Source: Paludibacter sp. UBA5753
Lineage (GTDB): Bacteria > Bacteroidota > Bacteroidia > Bacteroidales > Paludibacteraceae
Direction: 5' to 3'
Length of the DNA stretch: 19,146 nt
NCBI GenBank assembly: GCA_002427615.1
Contig: DIFH01000025.1
Location: 24,261 to 43,406, forward strand
This document shows positions 7,252 through 14,297 of this stretch, piece by piece (the first letter of the stretch is position 1; each line of letters begins with the position of its first letter). The translations under genes were made by a program, and so were the position numbers. The notes below the pieces were generated by a model that was not told where the DNA came from, did no database searches, and worked only from the letters and a program-made list of their open reading frames with translations.

Positions 7252-7290
7252 AAAAAAAGCGCCTGCAAAAATTTTGCAGGCGCTTTTTTT
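7252..7290 (+). terminator. gldJ terminator
   Basis: A perfect 19-bp stem: seven A's, GCGCCTGC and AAAA pair with TTTT, GCAGGCGC and seven T's around a single-base centre. It lies 18 nt after the gldJ stop. The A and T tracts make it symmetrical. Confidence 0.92.
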
Positions 7291-7324
7291 ACGTTTACAG
7301 GCTGTTTTTCTCGACGAAATTTAG

Positions 7325-7332
7325 TAATTTTG
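7325..7332 (+). promoter_or_regulatory. Bacteroidota -7 box for asnS
   Basis: TAATTTTG matches TAnnTTTG exactly, 52 nt upstream of the asnS ATG and downstream of the gldJ terminator. Confidence 0.6.
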
Positions 7333-7384
7333 CAGGTTTAAAATTCAAATTGACAGAGCTATTTATTTTTAATTATAAAAAAGC

Positions 7385-8782
7385 ATGACCAGAACAATTA
7401 TTGTTGATGCCCTGAAACGTACCGATTACGGTACAGCGATAAATATTAAAGGTTGGGTGCGTACCCGCCGCGGTAATAAAAATGTGAGCTTTATAGCGTT
7501 GAACGATGGTTCGACGATTAATAATATCCAGGTGGTGGCCGATAATGAAAAATTCGGCGACGAATATCTGAAACCCATTACAACCGGTGCCTGCATCAGC
7601 GTAACAGGCGTGTTGGTTGAATCTTTAGGGAAAGGTCAGAACGTGGAAATTCAGGCTGAATCAATTGAAATATACGGCACTGCCGACCCCGAGACTTATC
7701 CTTTACAAAAAAAAGGGCATACCTTGGAATTTTTGCGGGAAATTGCGCACCTGCGTCCGCGTACCAATACTTTTGGCGCCGTGTTCCGCGTCCGTCACCA
7801 CATGGCTATGGCGGTGCACAACTTCTTTCACGAACGTGGATTTTTCTATTTCCATACGCCTATTATCACAGCTTCCGATTGCGAAGGCGCCGGACAAATG
7901 TTTCAGGTAACTACTTTGAATCTTTACGACCTGAAGAAAGACGAAAACGGTTCAATCGATTACTCAAACGACTTCTTCGGCAAGCAAGCCAGCCTCACTG
8001 TTTCCGGACAATTGGAGGGTGAATTGGCTGCCATGTCGATGGGGTCCATCTATACTTTCGGCCCGACTTTCCGTGCCGAAAACTCCAATACACCGCGTCA
8101 CTTGTCCGAATTCTGGATGATAGAACCCGAAGTTGCTTTCAACGAAATAGAAGAAAATATGCAGTTGGCACAGGATTTTGTCCAATATTGTATCCGTTGG
8201 GCGCTTGAAAATTGTAAAGACGATCTGGATTTTCTTTGCAATATGTACGACAAAGAATTGTACGACCGGTTGAATTTTGTGGTTAACAATGACTTTAAAC
8301 GTTTAACATACACCGAAGGAATAAAAATTCTGGAAGACGCTGTTGCCAAGGGATATAAATTTGAATTTCCGGTAGGTTGGGGAATCGACCTGCAATCGGA
8401 ACACGAACGTTACCTGGTGGAACAACATTTCAAGAAACCGGTTATCCTGACCGATTACCCGAAAGAAATCAAATCGTTCTACATGAAACAAAACGATGAT
8501 GGGAAAACGGTTCGCGCCATGGATGTTTTGTTCCCGAAAATCGGTGAAATTATCGGAGGTTCGCAACGTGAAGAAGATTTTAATAAACTGCAAACACGTG
8601 CAAAAGAAATGGGCGTTCCCCAAAAAGACATTTGGTGGTATCTGGATACCCGTCGATTCGGAACAGCGCCCCATTCGGGCTTTGGATTGGGTTTTGAACG
8701 GTTGCTTTTGTTCGTTACTGGAATGACCAACATTCGCGATGTGATTCCTTTCCCGCGTACTCCGAACAATGCAGAGTTTTAA
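7385..8782 (+). CDS. asnS: Asparaginyl-tRNA synthetase
   Basis: Charges tRNA-Asn with asparagine in the cytoplasm. The 465-residue class IIb synthetase has an N-terminal OB-fold anticodon-binding domain (about residues 1-110, including IKGWVRTRRGNKNVSFIALNDGS). A catalytic core follows with motif 2 at FRAEN (229-233, continuing SNTPRHLSEFWMIEPE) and motif 3 at GFGLGFER (432-439). SEFWMIEPE and the absence of an aspartyl-type insertion favour AsnRS over AspRS. Full length and intact. The gap to korA contains a hairpin but no exact -7 box. Confidence 0.96.
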   Translation: MTRTIIVDALKRTDYGTAINIKGWVRTRRGNKNVSFIALNDGSTINNIQVVADNEKFGDEYLKPITTGACISVTGVLVESLGKGQNVEIQAESIEIYGTADPETYPLQKKGHTLEFLREIAHLRPRTNTFGAVFRVRHHMAMAVHNFFHERGFFYFHTPIITASDCEGAGQMFQVTTLNLYDLKKDENGSIDYSNDFFGKQASLTVSGQLEGELAAMSMGSIYTFGPTFRAENSNTPRHLSEFWMIEPEVAFNEIEENMQLAQDFVQYCIRWALENCKDDLDFLCNMYDKELYDRLNFVVNNDFKRLTYTEGIKILEDAVAKGYKFEFPVGWGIDLQSEHERYLVEQHFKKPVILTDYPKEIKSFYMKQNDDGKTVRAMDVLFPKIGEIIGGSQREEDFNKLQTRAKEMGVPQKDIWWYLDTRRFGTAPHSGFGLGFERLLLFVTGMTNIRDVIPFPRTPNNAEF

Positions 8783-8794
8783 ATTGTTGTATAG

Positions 8795-8827
8795 ACCGAC
8801 TTGTTTCCGTAAAAGAAACAAGTCGGT
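8795..8827 (+). terminator. Hairpin after asnS
   Basis: ACCGACTTGTTTC (8795-8807) pairs perfectly with GAAACAAGTCGGT (8815-8827), with a 7-nt loop. No T-run follows (AATCAT), so termination may be partial or Rho-assisted. No exact -7 box was found between here and korA (8868), so korAB may depend partly on read-through. Confidence 0.55.
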
Positions 8828-8867
8828 AATCATATAAAGAATATAGAACTGTTTTAACTGAAGAATA

Positions 8868-10712
8868 ATGAACAATACAAAATCTACCGAATTGGAAAAT
8901 GTAGTGGTACGATTTACCGGCGACTCGGGCGATGGTATGCAGCTTACAGGGACGCTGTTTTCCAATCTTTCGGCAATTCTGGGAAATGAAATTTCGACTT
9001 TCCCCGATTTTCCTTCCGAAATACGCGCACCGCAAGGTACTGTTGGCGGCGTTTCGGGATTTCAGGTGCACTTAGGAGCCTCAAAAATATATACTCCGGG
9101 CGATGAAGCCGATGTGTTGGTGGCTATGAACCCCGCAGCTTTAAAGGTAAACGCCGATGGAATAAAAAAAGGAGGTGTGATTATTTTCGACGAGGATTCT
9201 TTTAAAAAATCCGATTTCGACAAAGCAGGATTTAAAACGGAAAATCCTTTTGAAGAATTAAATATTTCCGATACCATTCAACTGATTCCCGCTCCGCTTT
9301 CGACTCTTACTCAAAGCAGTCTCGAAGGCTTTGATATGGATAACAAAACCATATTGCGAAGTAAAAATATGTTTGCTCTGGGGCTTATTTGTTGGTTGTT
9401 TAATCGTCCGATTGACCAGGCTATACATTTCCTGCAGAATAAATTCGGCAAAAAACCCGGCATACTCGAAGCCAATGTAAAAGTATTGACAGATGGATTT
9501 AACTATGGAAATAACTTACATTTGAGCATTTCAACTTATACCGTTGAAAAATCGCACGAGTTACCCAAAGGAAAATATACCAGCATTAGTGGAAATAAAG
9601 CCACTGCATGGGGATTAATTGCTGCTTCCAAAAAAGCCGGACTTGATCTTTTCCTGGGCAGTTATCCTATCACCCCTGCTACCGATATTATGCAGGAACT
9701 GGTTTTGCGCAAGGATTTAGGCGTAAAAGTGGTACAGGCTGAAGATGAAATTGCCGGTATTACCATTGCTCTCGGCGCTTCATTTGCCGGCGAATTAGCC
9801 GCAACATCCACTTCAGGTCCCGGTCTGGCGTTGAAATCGGAAGCCATAGGACTGGCAGTGATGGCTGAATTGCCAATTGTAATCGTGGATGTAATGCGCG
9901 GGGGACCTTCAACGGGATTGCCAACCAAAACAGAGCAAACCGACCTGCTTCAGGCTTTATACGGGCGTAATGGCGAGAGTCCTGTTGTGGTTATTGCCGC
10001 AAGTACACCCGCCGATAGTTTTCATTTTGCCTATATGGCTTCAAAAATTGCATTGGAACACATGACTCCGGTTATTTTGCTTACCGATGCGTTTATCGGA
10101 AACGGAACATCGCTGTGGAAACTTCCAAAATTAGCCGAGTTGCCCGAAATTAAACCCAATTATCCCCAATCCGGCATGGAAGGACTGAAAGTAACGGCTC
10201 GCGACGAAGTATCGAAAGTACGTTACTGGAGTATTCCCGGAATCGACGGTTTTGCTCATCGAAACGGAGGACTCGAAAAGGATTATACTACCGGCGCTAT
10301 TTCTACCGATCCCTTGAATCACCAGAAAATGGTAGATACACGCAAGAGAAAAATCGATTATATCAGCAATTTACTTCCCGAATTAAAAATAGAAGGAGAT
10401 GAAAATGCAGATTTGCTTGTTGTTGGCTGGGGTACGACTCACGGACACTTGATGACCGCCGTAAATGCCTTGAATAAAAACGGGGAAAAAGTGGGGTTGC
10501 TTCATTTTAATTATATCAACCCACTTCCAAAAAATACTGAACAGCTTATTAAAAAGTTTAAAAAAATAGTTGTGTGCGAATTAAACAGCGGACAATTTGC
10601 CAATTACCTCCGATCGAAAGTCCCGGGTGAATATTTGCAATACAATAAAGTTCAGGGACAACCATTTACTGTAACCGAACTTGAAGAACATTTTGCAAGT
10701 TTACTGAAATAA
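8868..10712 (+). CDS. korA: 2-oxoacid:ferredoxin oxidoreductase, alpha subunit
   Basis: With KorB it interconverts a 2-oxoacid (probably 2-oxoglutarate) and its acyl-CoA using ferredoxin. The 614-residue subunit is a fused gamma-alpha form. An N-terminal gamma domain (about 10-190) starts VVRFTGDSGDGMQLTG and includes FPSEIRAPQGTVGG. The pyrimidine-binding alpha domain starts near GNKATAWGLIAASKKAG and includes GSYPITPATDIMQE, QAEDEIAGI, ATSTSGPGLALKSE, MRGGPSTGLPTKTEQ and a C-terminal transketolase-like part (LLVVGWGTTHGH). No ferredoxin-type 4Cys domain is present, as in two-subunit KorAB. The substrate cannot be fixed from sequence alone. The korB gene follows after 32 nt, presumably in the same transcript. 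Confidence 0.92.
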   Translation: MNNTKSTELENVVVRFTGDSGDGMQLTGTLFSNLSAILGNEISTFPDFPSEIRAPQGTVGGVSGFQVHLGASKIYTPGDEADVLVAMNPAALKVNADGIKKGGVIIFDEDSFKKSDFDKAGFKTENPFEELNISDTIQLIPAPLSTLTQSSLEGFDMDNKTILRSKNMFALGLICWLFNRPIDQAIHFLQNKFGKKPGILEANVKVLTDGFNYGNNLHLSISTYTVEKSHELPKGKYTSISGNKATAWGLIAASKKAGLDLFLGSYPITPATDIMQELVLRKDLGVKVVQAEDEIAGITIALGASFAGELAATSTSGPGLALKSEAIGLAVMAELPIVIVDVMRGGPSTGLPTKTEQTDLLQALYGRNGESPVVVIAASTPADSFHFAYMASKIALEHMTPVILLTDAFIGNGTSLWKLPKLAELPEIKPNYPQSGMEGLKVTARDEVSKVRYWSIPGIDGFAHRNGGLEKDYTTGAISTDPLNHQKMVDTRKRKIDYISNLLPELKIEGDENADLLVVGWGTTHGHLMTAVNALNKNGEKVGLLHFNYINPLPKNTEQLIKKFKKIVVCELNSGQFANYLRSKVPGEYLQYNKVQGQPFTVTELEEHFASLLK

Positions 10713-10744
10713 TATAGTTTAATTTTAGGAAAAATCATTTCAAT

Positions 10745-11764
10745 ATGGATACTTCATTAATACAACAATATACAGCCAAGGATTTTAAAAGCGATCAATA
10801 TGTCCGCTGGTGTCCGGGCTGCGGCGATTATGCCGTGCTGAACACTTTGCAAAAAGTGATGGCAGAGCTTGGCGTGCCGCCTCACGAAACTGCGGTTATT
10901 TCCGGTATCGGTTGTTCATCGCGTTTGCCTTATTATATTTCCGGTTACGGATTTCACTCTATTCACGGACGGGGGGCAGCAGTGGCAACAGGGGTGAAAG
11001 TTGCCAATCCTAAACTTACCGTTTGGCAAATTACGGGTGATGGCGACTGCCTGGCTATCGGTGGAAACCATTTTATTCACAGTGTGCGTCGCAATGTGGA
11101 TATCAATGTGTTGCTTTTCAATAACCAAATTTACGGTTTGACAAAAGGACAATATTCACCTACAACCAAAAAAGGTTACGTAACCAAGTCGTCGCCGTTT
11201 GGAACAATCGAACGGCCTTTCCGTCCGGCAGAACTTACTTTCGGGGCTCGTGGAACTTTCTTCGGACGACTACTCGATGTGGATTTAAAATCGTCGGCTA
11301 TGACCATGTTGGCTGCGGCGAAACATAAAGGAACTTCGGTGGTCGAAACGCTTGTGAACTGCGTAATATTTAATGATGGAGCCCACAGCTGGCTTTCGGA
11401 AAAAGAAACGCGTTACGACAGAATTGTTATTCTGGAACATGGTAAGCCCATGATTTTCGGTAAAAACAGCGACAAAGGGCTCGTGCTTGATGGTTTCAAC
11501 CTGAAAGTAGTTACGATGGGCGAAAATGGTGTAACCGAAAATGATATTTTGGTACACGATGCACATTGTGAAGACACGACTTTGCAAATGAAACTTGCCC
11601 TGATGGAGGGACCGGAGTTTCCGGTAGCCATTGGCGTGATTCGGGATGTGGAAGCCGAAAGTTACGACGAAGCCATGACAAATCAAATATCAGAAATACA
11701 GGCAAAAGCAAAAATCAAAACCTTCGACGATTTGATTGACTCCTGTGAACAGTGGGAAATGTAA
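10745..11764 (+). CDS. korB: 2-oxoacid:ferredoxin oxidoreductase, beta subunit
   Basis: The thiamine-pyrophosphate and iron-sulfur subunit that partners KorA. The 339-residue protein has WCPGCGDY (C23, C26), GIGCS (C56) and NCVIF (C206), the four cysteines expected to hold one [4Fe-4S] cluster. The TPP-binding signature is GDGDC (98-102) through NNQIYGLTKGQYSPTT. Family features HGRGAAVATGVK and PFGTIERPF are also present. It is the second gene of the korAB pair and is closed by a strong terminator. Its nearness to a tryptophanase-family gene may be coincidence, because that gene has its own promoter and leader. Confidence 0.93.
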   Translation: MDTSLIQQYTAKDFKSDQYVRWCPGCGDYAVLNTLQKVMAELGVPPHETAVISGIGCSSRLPYYISGYGFHSIHGRGAAVATGVKVANPKLTVWQITGDGDCLAIGGNHFIHSVRRNVDINVLLFNNQIYGLTKGQYSPTTKKGYVTKSSPFGTIERPFRPAELTFGARGTFFGRLLDVDLKSSAMTMLAAAKHKGTSVVETLVNCVIFNDGAHSWLSEKETRYDRIVILEHGKPMIFGKNSDKGLVLDGFNLKVVTMGENGVTENDILVHDAHCEDTTLQMKLALMEGPEFPVAIGVIRDVEAESYDEAMTNQISEIQAKAKIKTFDDLIDSCEQWEM

Positions 11765-11786
11765 TTTTATAAACGATTGATAAACG

Positions 11787-11822
11787 AAATCCGGTACAAA
11801 TTGACTTTGTACCGGATTTTTT
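11787..11822 (+). terminator. korAB terminator
   Basis: AAATCCGGTACAAA (11787-11800) pairs with TTTGTACCGGATTT (11806-11819) around TTGAC, and the T-run continues to 11822. It lies 22 nt after the korB stop. Confidence 0.92.
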
Positions 11823-11984
11823 GTTTGAAATAAGCGGAGTAAACGCAGTAATGAGTTTCTTATGAGCAATTAATTTCCACGAATAAAACAATTTATTTGT
11901 AATGGATTAATATCAAAATGTCGTAAAAACAAGGTTTAATTTTATAATTATAAAGATTTAAGTCCTTTGTGTTAATTAATTGAT

Positions 11985-11992
11985 TATCTTTG
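11985..11992 (+). promoter_or_regulatory. Bacteroidota -7 box for the tryptophanase-family gene
   Basis: TATCTTTG matches TAnnTTTG exactly. A TTTG at 11966-11969 could be the -33 element, though the spacing is somewhat short. Transcription from here gives a leader of about 170 nt before the ATG at 12170. The 405-nt gap 11765-12169 otherwise holds the korB terminator, the repeat at 12022-12062 and the hairpin at 12081-12117. Confidence 0.6.
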
Positions 11993-12021
11993 CTGCTGAC
12001 AAACTTTGAATTGTCAATAAA

Positions 12022-12062
12022 TATTGTTTGCAAGAAAACTCGGTGTTTTCTTTCTGACACTA
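12022..12062. repeat. Dispersed palindromic repeat, copy 1 (degenerate)
   Basis: Matches 15990-16030 at 37 of 41 positions by eye; the central part 12026-12052 differs from 15994-16020 at one base only. AAGAAAAC (12032-12039) pairs with GTTTTCTT (12045-12052) around TCGGT. The outer arms have decayed, unlike copy 2. It lies within the predicted leader of the downstream lyase gene. Confidence 0.7.
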
Positions 12063-12080
12063 AATAGTATATTTATTCAA

Positions 12081-12117
12081 AATAGAGTGCTTATTTAATA
12101 CAGGCACTCTGTTTTTT
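12081..12117 (+). terminator. Terminator-like hairpin in leader (candidate attenuator)
   Basis: AGAGTGC (12084-12090) pairs with GCACTCT (12104-12110) with a 13-nt loop. TTTTTT follows at 12112-12117. It sits after the -7 box and 52 nt before the start codon, with no second -7 box in between. This suggests either regulated premature termination of the lyase transcript or the end of a separate small RNA of about 115 nt. Confidence 0.6.
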
Positions 12118-12169
12118 GGACAAATTCAAAAATATAAATCAATCCATAAATCATTTTTTTGTAATAGCT

Positions 12170-13618
12170 ATGCAAGAAATCAAATTCTACAGCGGGGAAA
12201 ATCTGCCGCTGGAACTGCACAAGGTACGTATTGTGCAAAAACTTCATCTCGTTCCTATCGAACGCCGTCTCGAAGCTCTTTACGAAGGAGGCTTCAATAC
12301 TTTCCGACTGAGTACCAGAGATGTTTTTCTGGATATGTTGACCGACTCCGGTACCAATGCCATGAGTGATAATCAATTGGCTGCCATGATGCAAGCCGAT
12401 GATGCTTATGCGGGGTCACAAAGTTTTGAACGGCTGCAGAAAGCAGTCGAAGAGGTATTGGGCAAAAAATATCTGCTCCCCGTTCATCAGGGACGTGCCG
12501 CCGAGAATATCATTTCGGTGGCTTATGTGCACAAAGGAAGTTTAGTCCCAATGAATTATCACTTCACCACCGCCATGGCACATATTACCGACAAGGGCGG
12601 ACAAATTGTGGAATTGCTTTACGACGAAGCTTATGTAATAAACTCCAACCATCCTTTTAAAGGCAACATGAATATTGAAAAACTCGAAGAAGTGATCAAT
12701 TACCATGGTCCCAAAAACATTCCGTTTATCCGCATGGAAGCCTCAACCAACCTGATTGGAGGGCAACCGTTCTCGGTGCAAAACCTGCGCGATGTTCGCG
12801 CATTGGCCGATAAATACGAAATCCGTCTGGTGCTCGACTGCAGTTTGTTGGGCGAAAATGCTTACCTCGTGCTGCAACGTGAAGAAGAATTTAAAAACTC
12901 AAACATGGAAACCGTTATCAAAACAATGACCGGTTTGGCTGATTTGTGCTATTTTTCGGCGCGAAAACTCAGCTCTTCGCGTGGTGGCGGTATTTGCACC
13001 GACCGCATGGAAATTTTCAAAGAGCTGGAAGCATTTGTGCCTTTGTACGAAGGCTTTTTGACTTACGGAGGAATGTCGATCCGCGAAGTGGAAGCCATGG
13101 CAGTCGGCTTGTACGAAACATTGGATGAAACTATGATCAGCCAGAGTCCGTCATTTATTAAATACCTGGTTAATAGTTTGGATGCCAAAGGGATTCCAAT
13201 GGTTAAACCTGCCGGAGTATTAGGCGCTCACGTGGACGCCATGCAAATGTGTGCGCATATCCCGCAAACACAATATCCCGCAGGGGCTTTGGCGGCAGCC
13301 TTATTCCTCGTTTCGGGAGTTCGTGGCATGGAACGCGGTTCGATATCGAACCAGCGCGACGAATATGGTAACGAAACTTATGCCGATATGGAATTGCTTC
13401 GCCTGGCTGTGCCACGACGTGTTTTCACTTTGTCGCAGATAAAATATGTCGAAGACCGCCTTACCTGGTTATATGATAACCGTCGCCTGATCGGCGGATT
13501 GAAATTCGTTTACGAACCGCCGGTATTGCGTTTCTTTATGGGAGGACTCGAACCTACTTCCGACTGGCCGCAAAAGCTGATGGCTAAGTTCAGGGAAGAT
13601 TTTGGAGATAGCCTTTAA
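12170..13618 (+). CDS. tnaA: Tryptophanase / tyrosine phenol-lyase family PLP lyase
   Basis: A fold-type I PLP enzyme of the beta-eliminating lyase family, which typically cleaves Trp to indole, or Tyr to phenol, plus pyruvate and ammonia. With the ATG start at 12170 it is 482 residues. Family motifs: LTDSGTNAMSD, DDAYAGS (Y80), HQGRAAEN, HPFKGNM, IGGQPFSV, D223 and GENAYL, the probable Schiff-base lysine K266 in SARKLSSS, GVRGMERG, RLAVPRR and VYEPPVLRFF. Several positions diverge. The conserved Arg of DSARFAENAYF (TnaA) or DATRCVENAYF (TPL) is Leu226. PTHQGR is PVHQGR. The TnaA His near the C-terminus (VLRHF) is Phe455, as in TPL. The substrate is therefore uncertain and the symbol is family-level. 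An in-frame TTG at 12116 was not chosen as start: it lies in the leader terminator and adds 18 residues not seen in the family. The gene has its own promoter, leader and terminator. Confidence 0.85.
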   Translation: MQEIKFYSGENLPLELHKVRIVQKLHLVPIERRLEALYEGGFNTFRLSTRDVFLDMLTDSGTNAMSDNQLAAMMQADDAYAGSQSFERLQKAVEEVLGKKYLLPVHQGRAAENIISVAYVHKGSLVPMNYHFTTAMAHITDKGGQIVELLYDEAYVINSNHPFKGNMNIEKLEEVINYHGPKNIPFIRMEASTNLIGGQPFSVQNLRDVRALADKYEIRLVLDCSLLGENAYLVLQREEEFKNSNMETVIKTMTGLADLCYFSARKLSSSRGGGICTDRMEIFKELEAFVPLYEGFLTYGGMSIREVEAMAVGLYETLDETMISQSPSFIKYLVNSLDAKGIPMVKPAGVLGAHVDAMQMCAHIPQTQYPAGALAAALFLVSGVRGMERGSISNQRDEYGNETYADMELLRLAVPRRVFTLSQIKYVEDRLTWLYDNRRLIGGLKFVYEPPVLRFFMGGLEPTSDWPQKLMAKFREDFGDSL

Positions 13619-13642
13619 ATTAGTTTAATCAATCACAGGGAT

Positions 13643-13684
13643 AACAAGTCACCGGATGAGATTTCATCCGGTGACTTGTTTTTG
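13643..13684 (+). terminator. Terminator after the tryptophanase-family gene
   Basis: A 17-bp stem between 13643-13659 (AACAAGTCACCGGATGA) and 13664-13680 (TCATCCGGTGACTTGTT) with a GATT loop, followed by TTTG. It lies 24 nt after the stop codon. Confidence 0.9.
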
Positions 13685-13706
13685 TTTTCGTTTGACAATT
13701 TATTGT

Positions 13707-13714
13707 TAACTTTG
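13707..13714 (+). promoter_or_regulatory. Bacteroidota promoter for aroK
   Basis: TAACTTTG is an exact -7 box, 22 nt upstream of the ATG. A TTTG at 13681-13684 sits at a suitable distance for the -33 element, right at the end of the preceding terminator. Confidence 0.65.
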
Positions 13715-13736
13715 TATCCGAAATTGATTTAAAAGT

Positions 13737-14240
13737 ATGGAAAGAATTTTTTTAATCGGCTATATGGGCTCGGGGAAAACATACATGGGTAAAATGCTGG
13801 CTCAACAACTGGATTATGTTTTTGTGGATATGGATGCGCTGATCGAAAAAAAATATCACAAAGCCGTTTCTCAAATTTTTGCTGAAATGGGCGAAGATAA
13901 ATTCAGGGAAATTGAGCGTGAATGTTTACATGAAGTAGCCGATTTTGAAAAAACCGTCATTTCGACCGGTGGTGGAGCGCCCTGCTTTTTCGATAACATG
14001 GATTATATGAATTCACATGGTTTTACCGTGTATTTAAAACTTTCTCCGGAACAATTAGTTACTCGTCTCGAATCGTCGCGCGCCGGAAAACGACCTTTGC
14101 TTGGCAATCGAAAAGGCGAAGATTTGCGTCTTTTCATTGAAGAAGGACTTGTTGCCCGCGAGCCGTTTTATTCGCAGGCTCAACTTATCGTGAGCGGAAC
14201 CGATGAAGAAATGATGAAGCAAGTTGCCCGAATTGCTTAA
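13737..14240 (+). CDS. aroK: Shikimate kinase
   Basis: Phosphorylates shikimate at the 3-OH with ATP in aromatic amino acid and chorismate synthesis. The 167-residue protein has the P-loop GYMGSGKT (8-15), shikimate-binding D31/D33 in VDMDALIEKK, R57 in KFREIE, the GGG motif at 78-80 (STGGGAP) and the lid arginines in SRAGKRPLL. Length and motif order are standard and nothing is missing. It is a single gene with its own promoter and converges with the acyltransferase gene downstream. Confidence 0.95.
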   Translation: MERIFLIGYMGSGKTYMGKMLAQQLDYVFVDMDALIEKKYHKAVSQIFAEMGEDKFREIERECLHEVADFEKTVISTGGGAPCFFDNMDYMNSHGFTVYLKLSPEQLVTRLESSRAGKRPLLGNRKGEDLRLFIEEGLVAREPFYSQAQLIVSGTDEEMMKQVARIA

Positions 14241-14263
14241 AGCATGTACATTCTTTTGATGTA

Positions 14264-14288
14264 AAACAGTAAAAAATAGCTACTGTTT
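14264..14288. terminator. Weak hairpin between convergent genes
   Basis: AAACAGTA (14264-14271) pairs with TACTGTTT (14281-14288) with a 9-nt loop, between the stops of aroK and the acyltransferase. The short T/A tracts on both strands would allow bidirectional termination. The stem is A/T-rich, so this is tentative. Confidence 0.4.
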
Positions 14289-14297
14289 CCCCAATTT

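Noticed and set aside
8303..8965. 220-codon minus-strand ORF overlapping asnS and korA
   Set aside because: It is antisense to two strongly supported genes and shows no family motif; a frame shadow.
12116..12169. N-terminal extension of the tryptophanase-family protein from TTG
   Set aside because: The TTG lies in the T-run of the leader hairpin and the added 18 residues do not resemble the family; the ATG at 12170 fits better.
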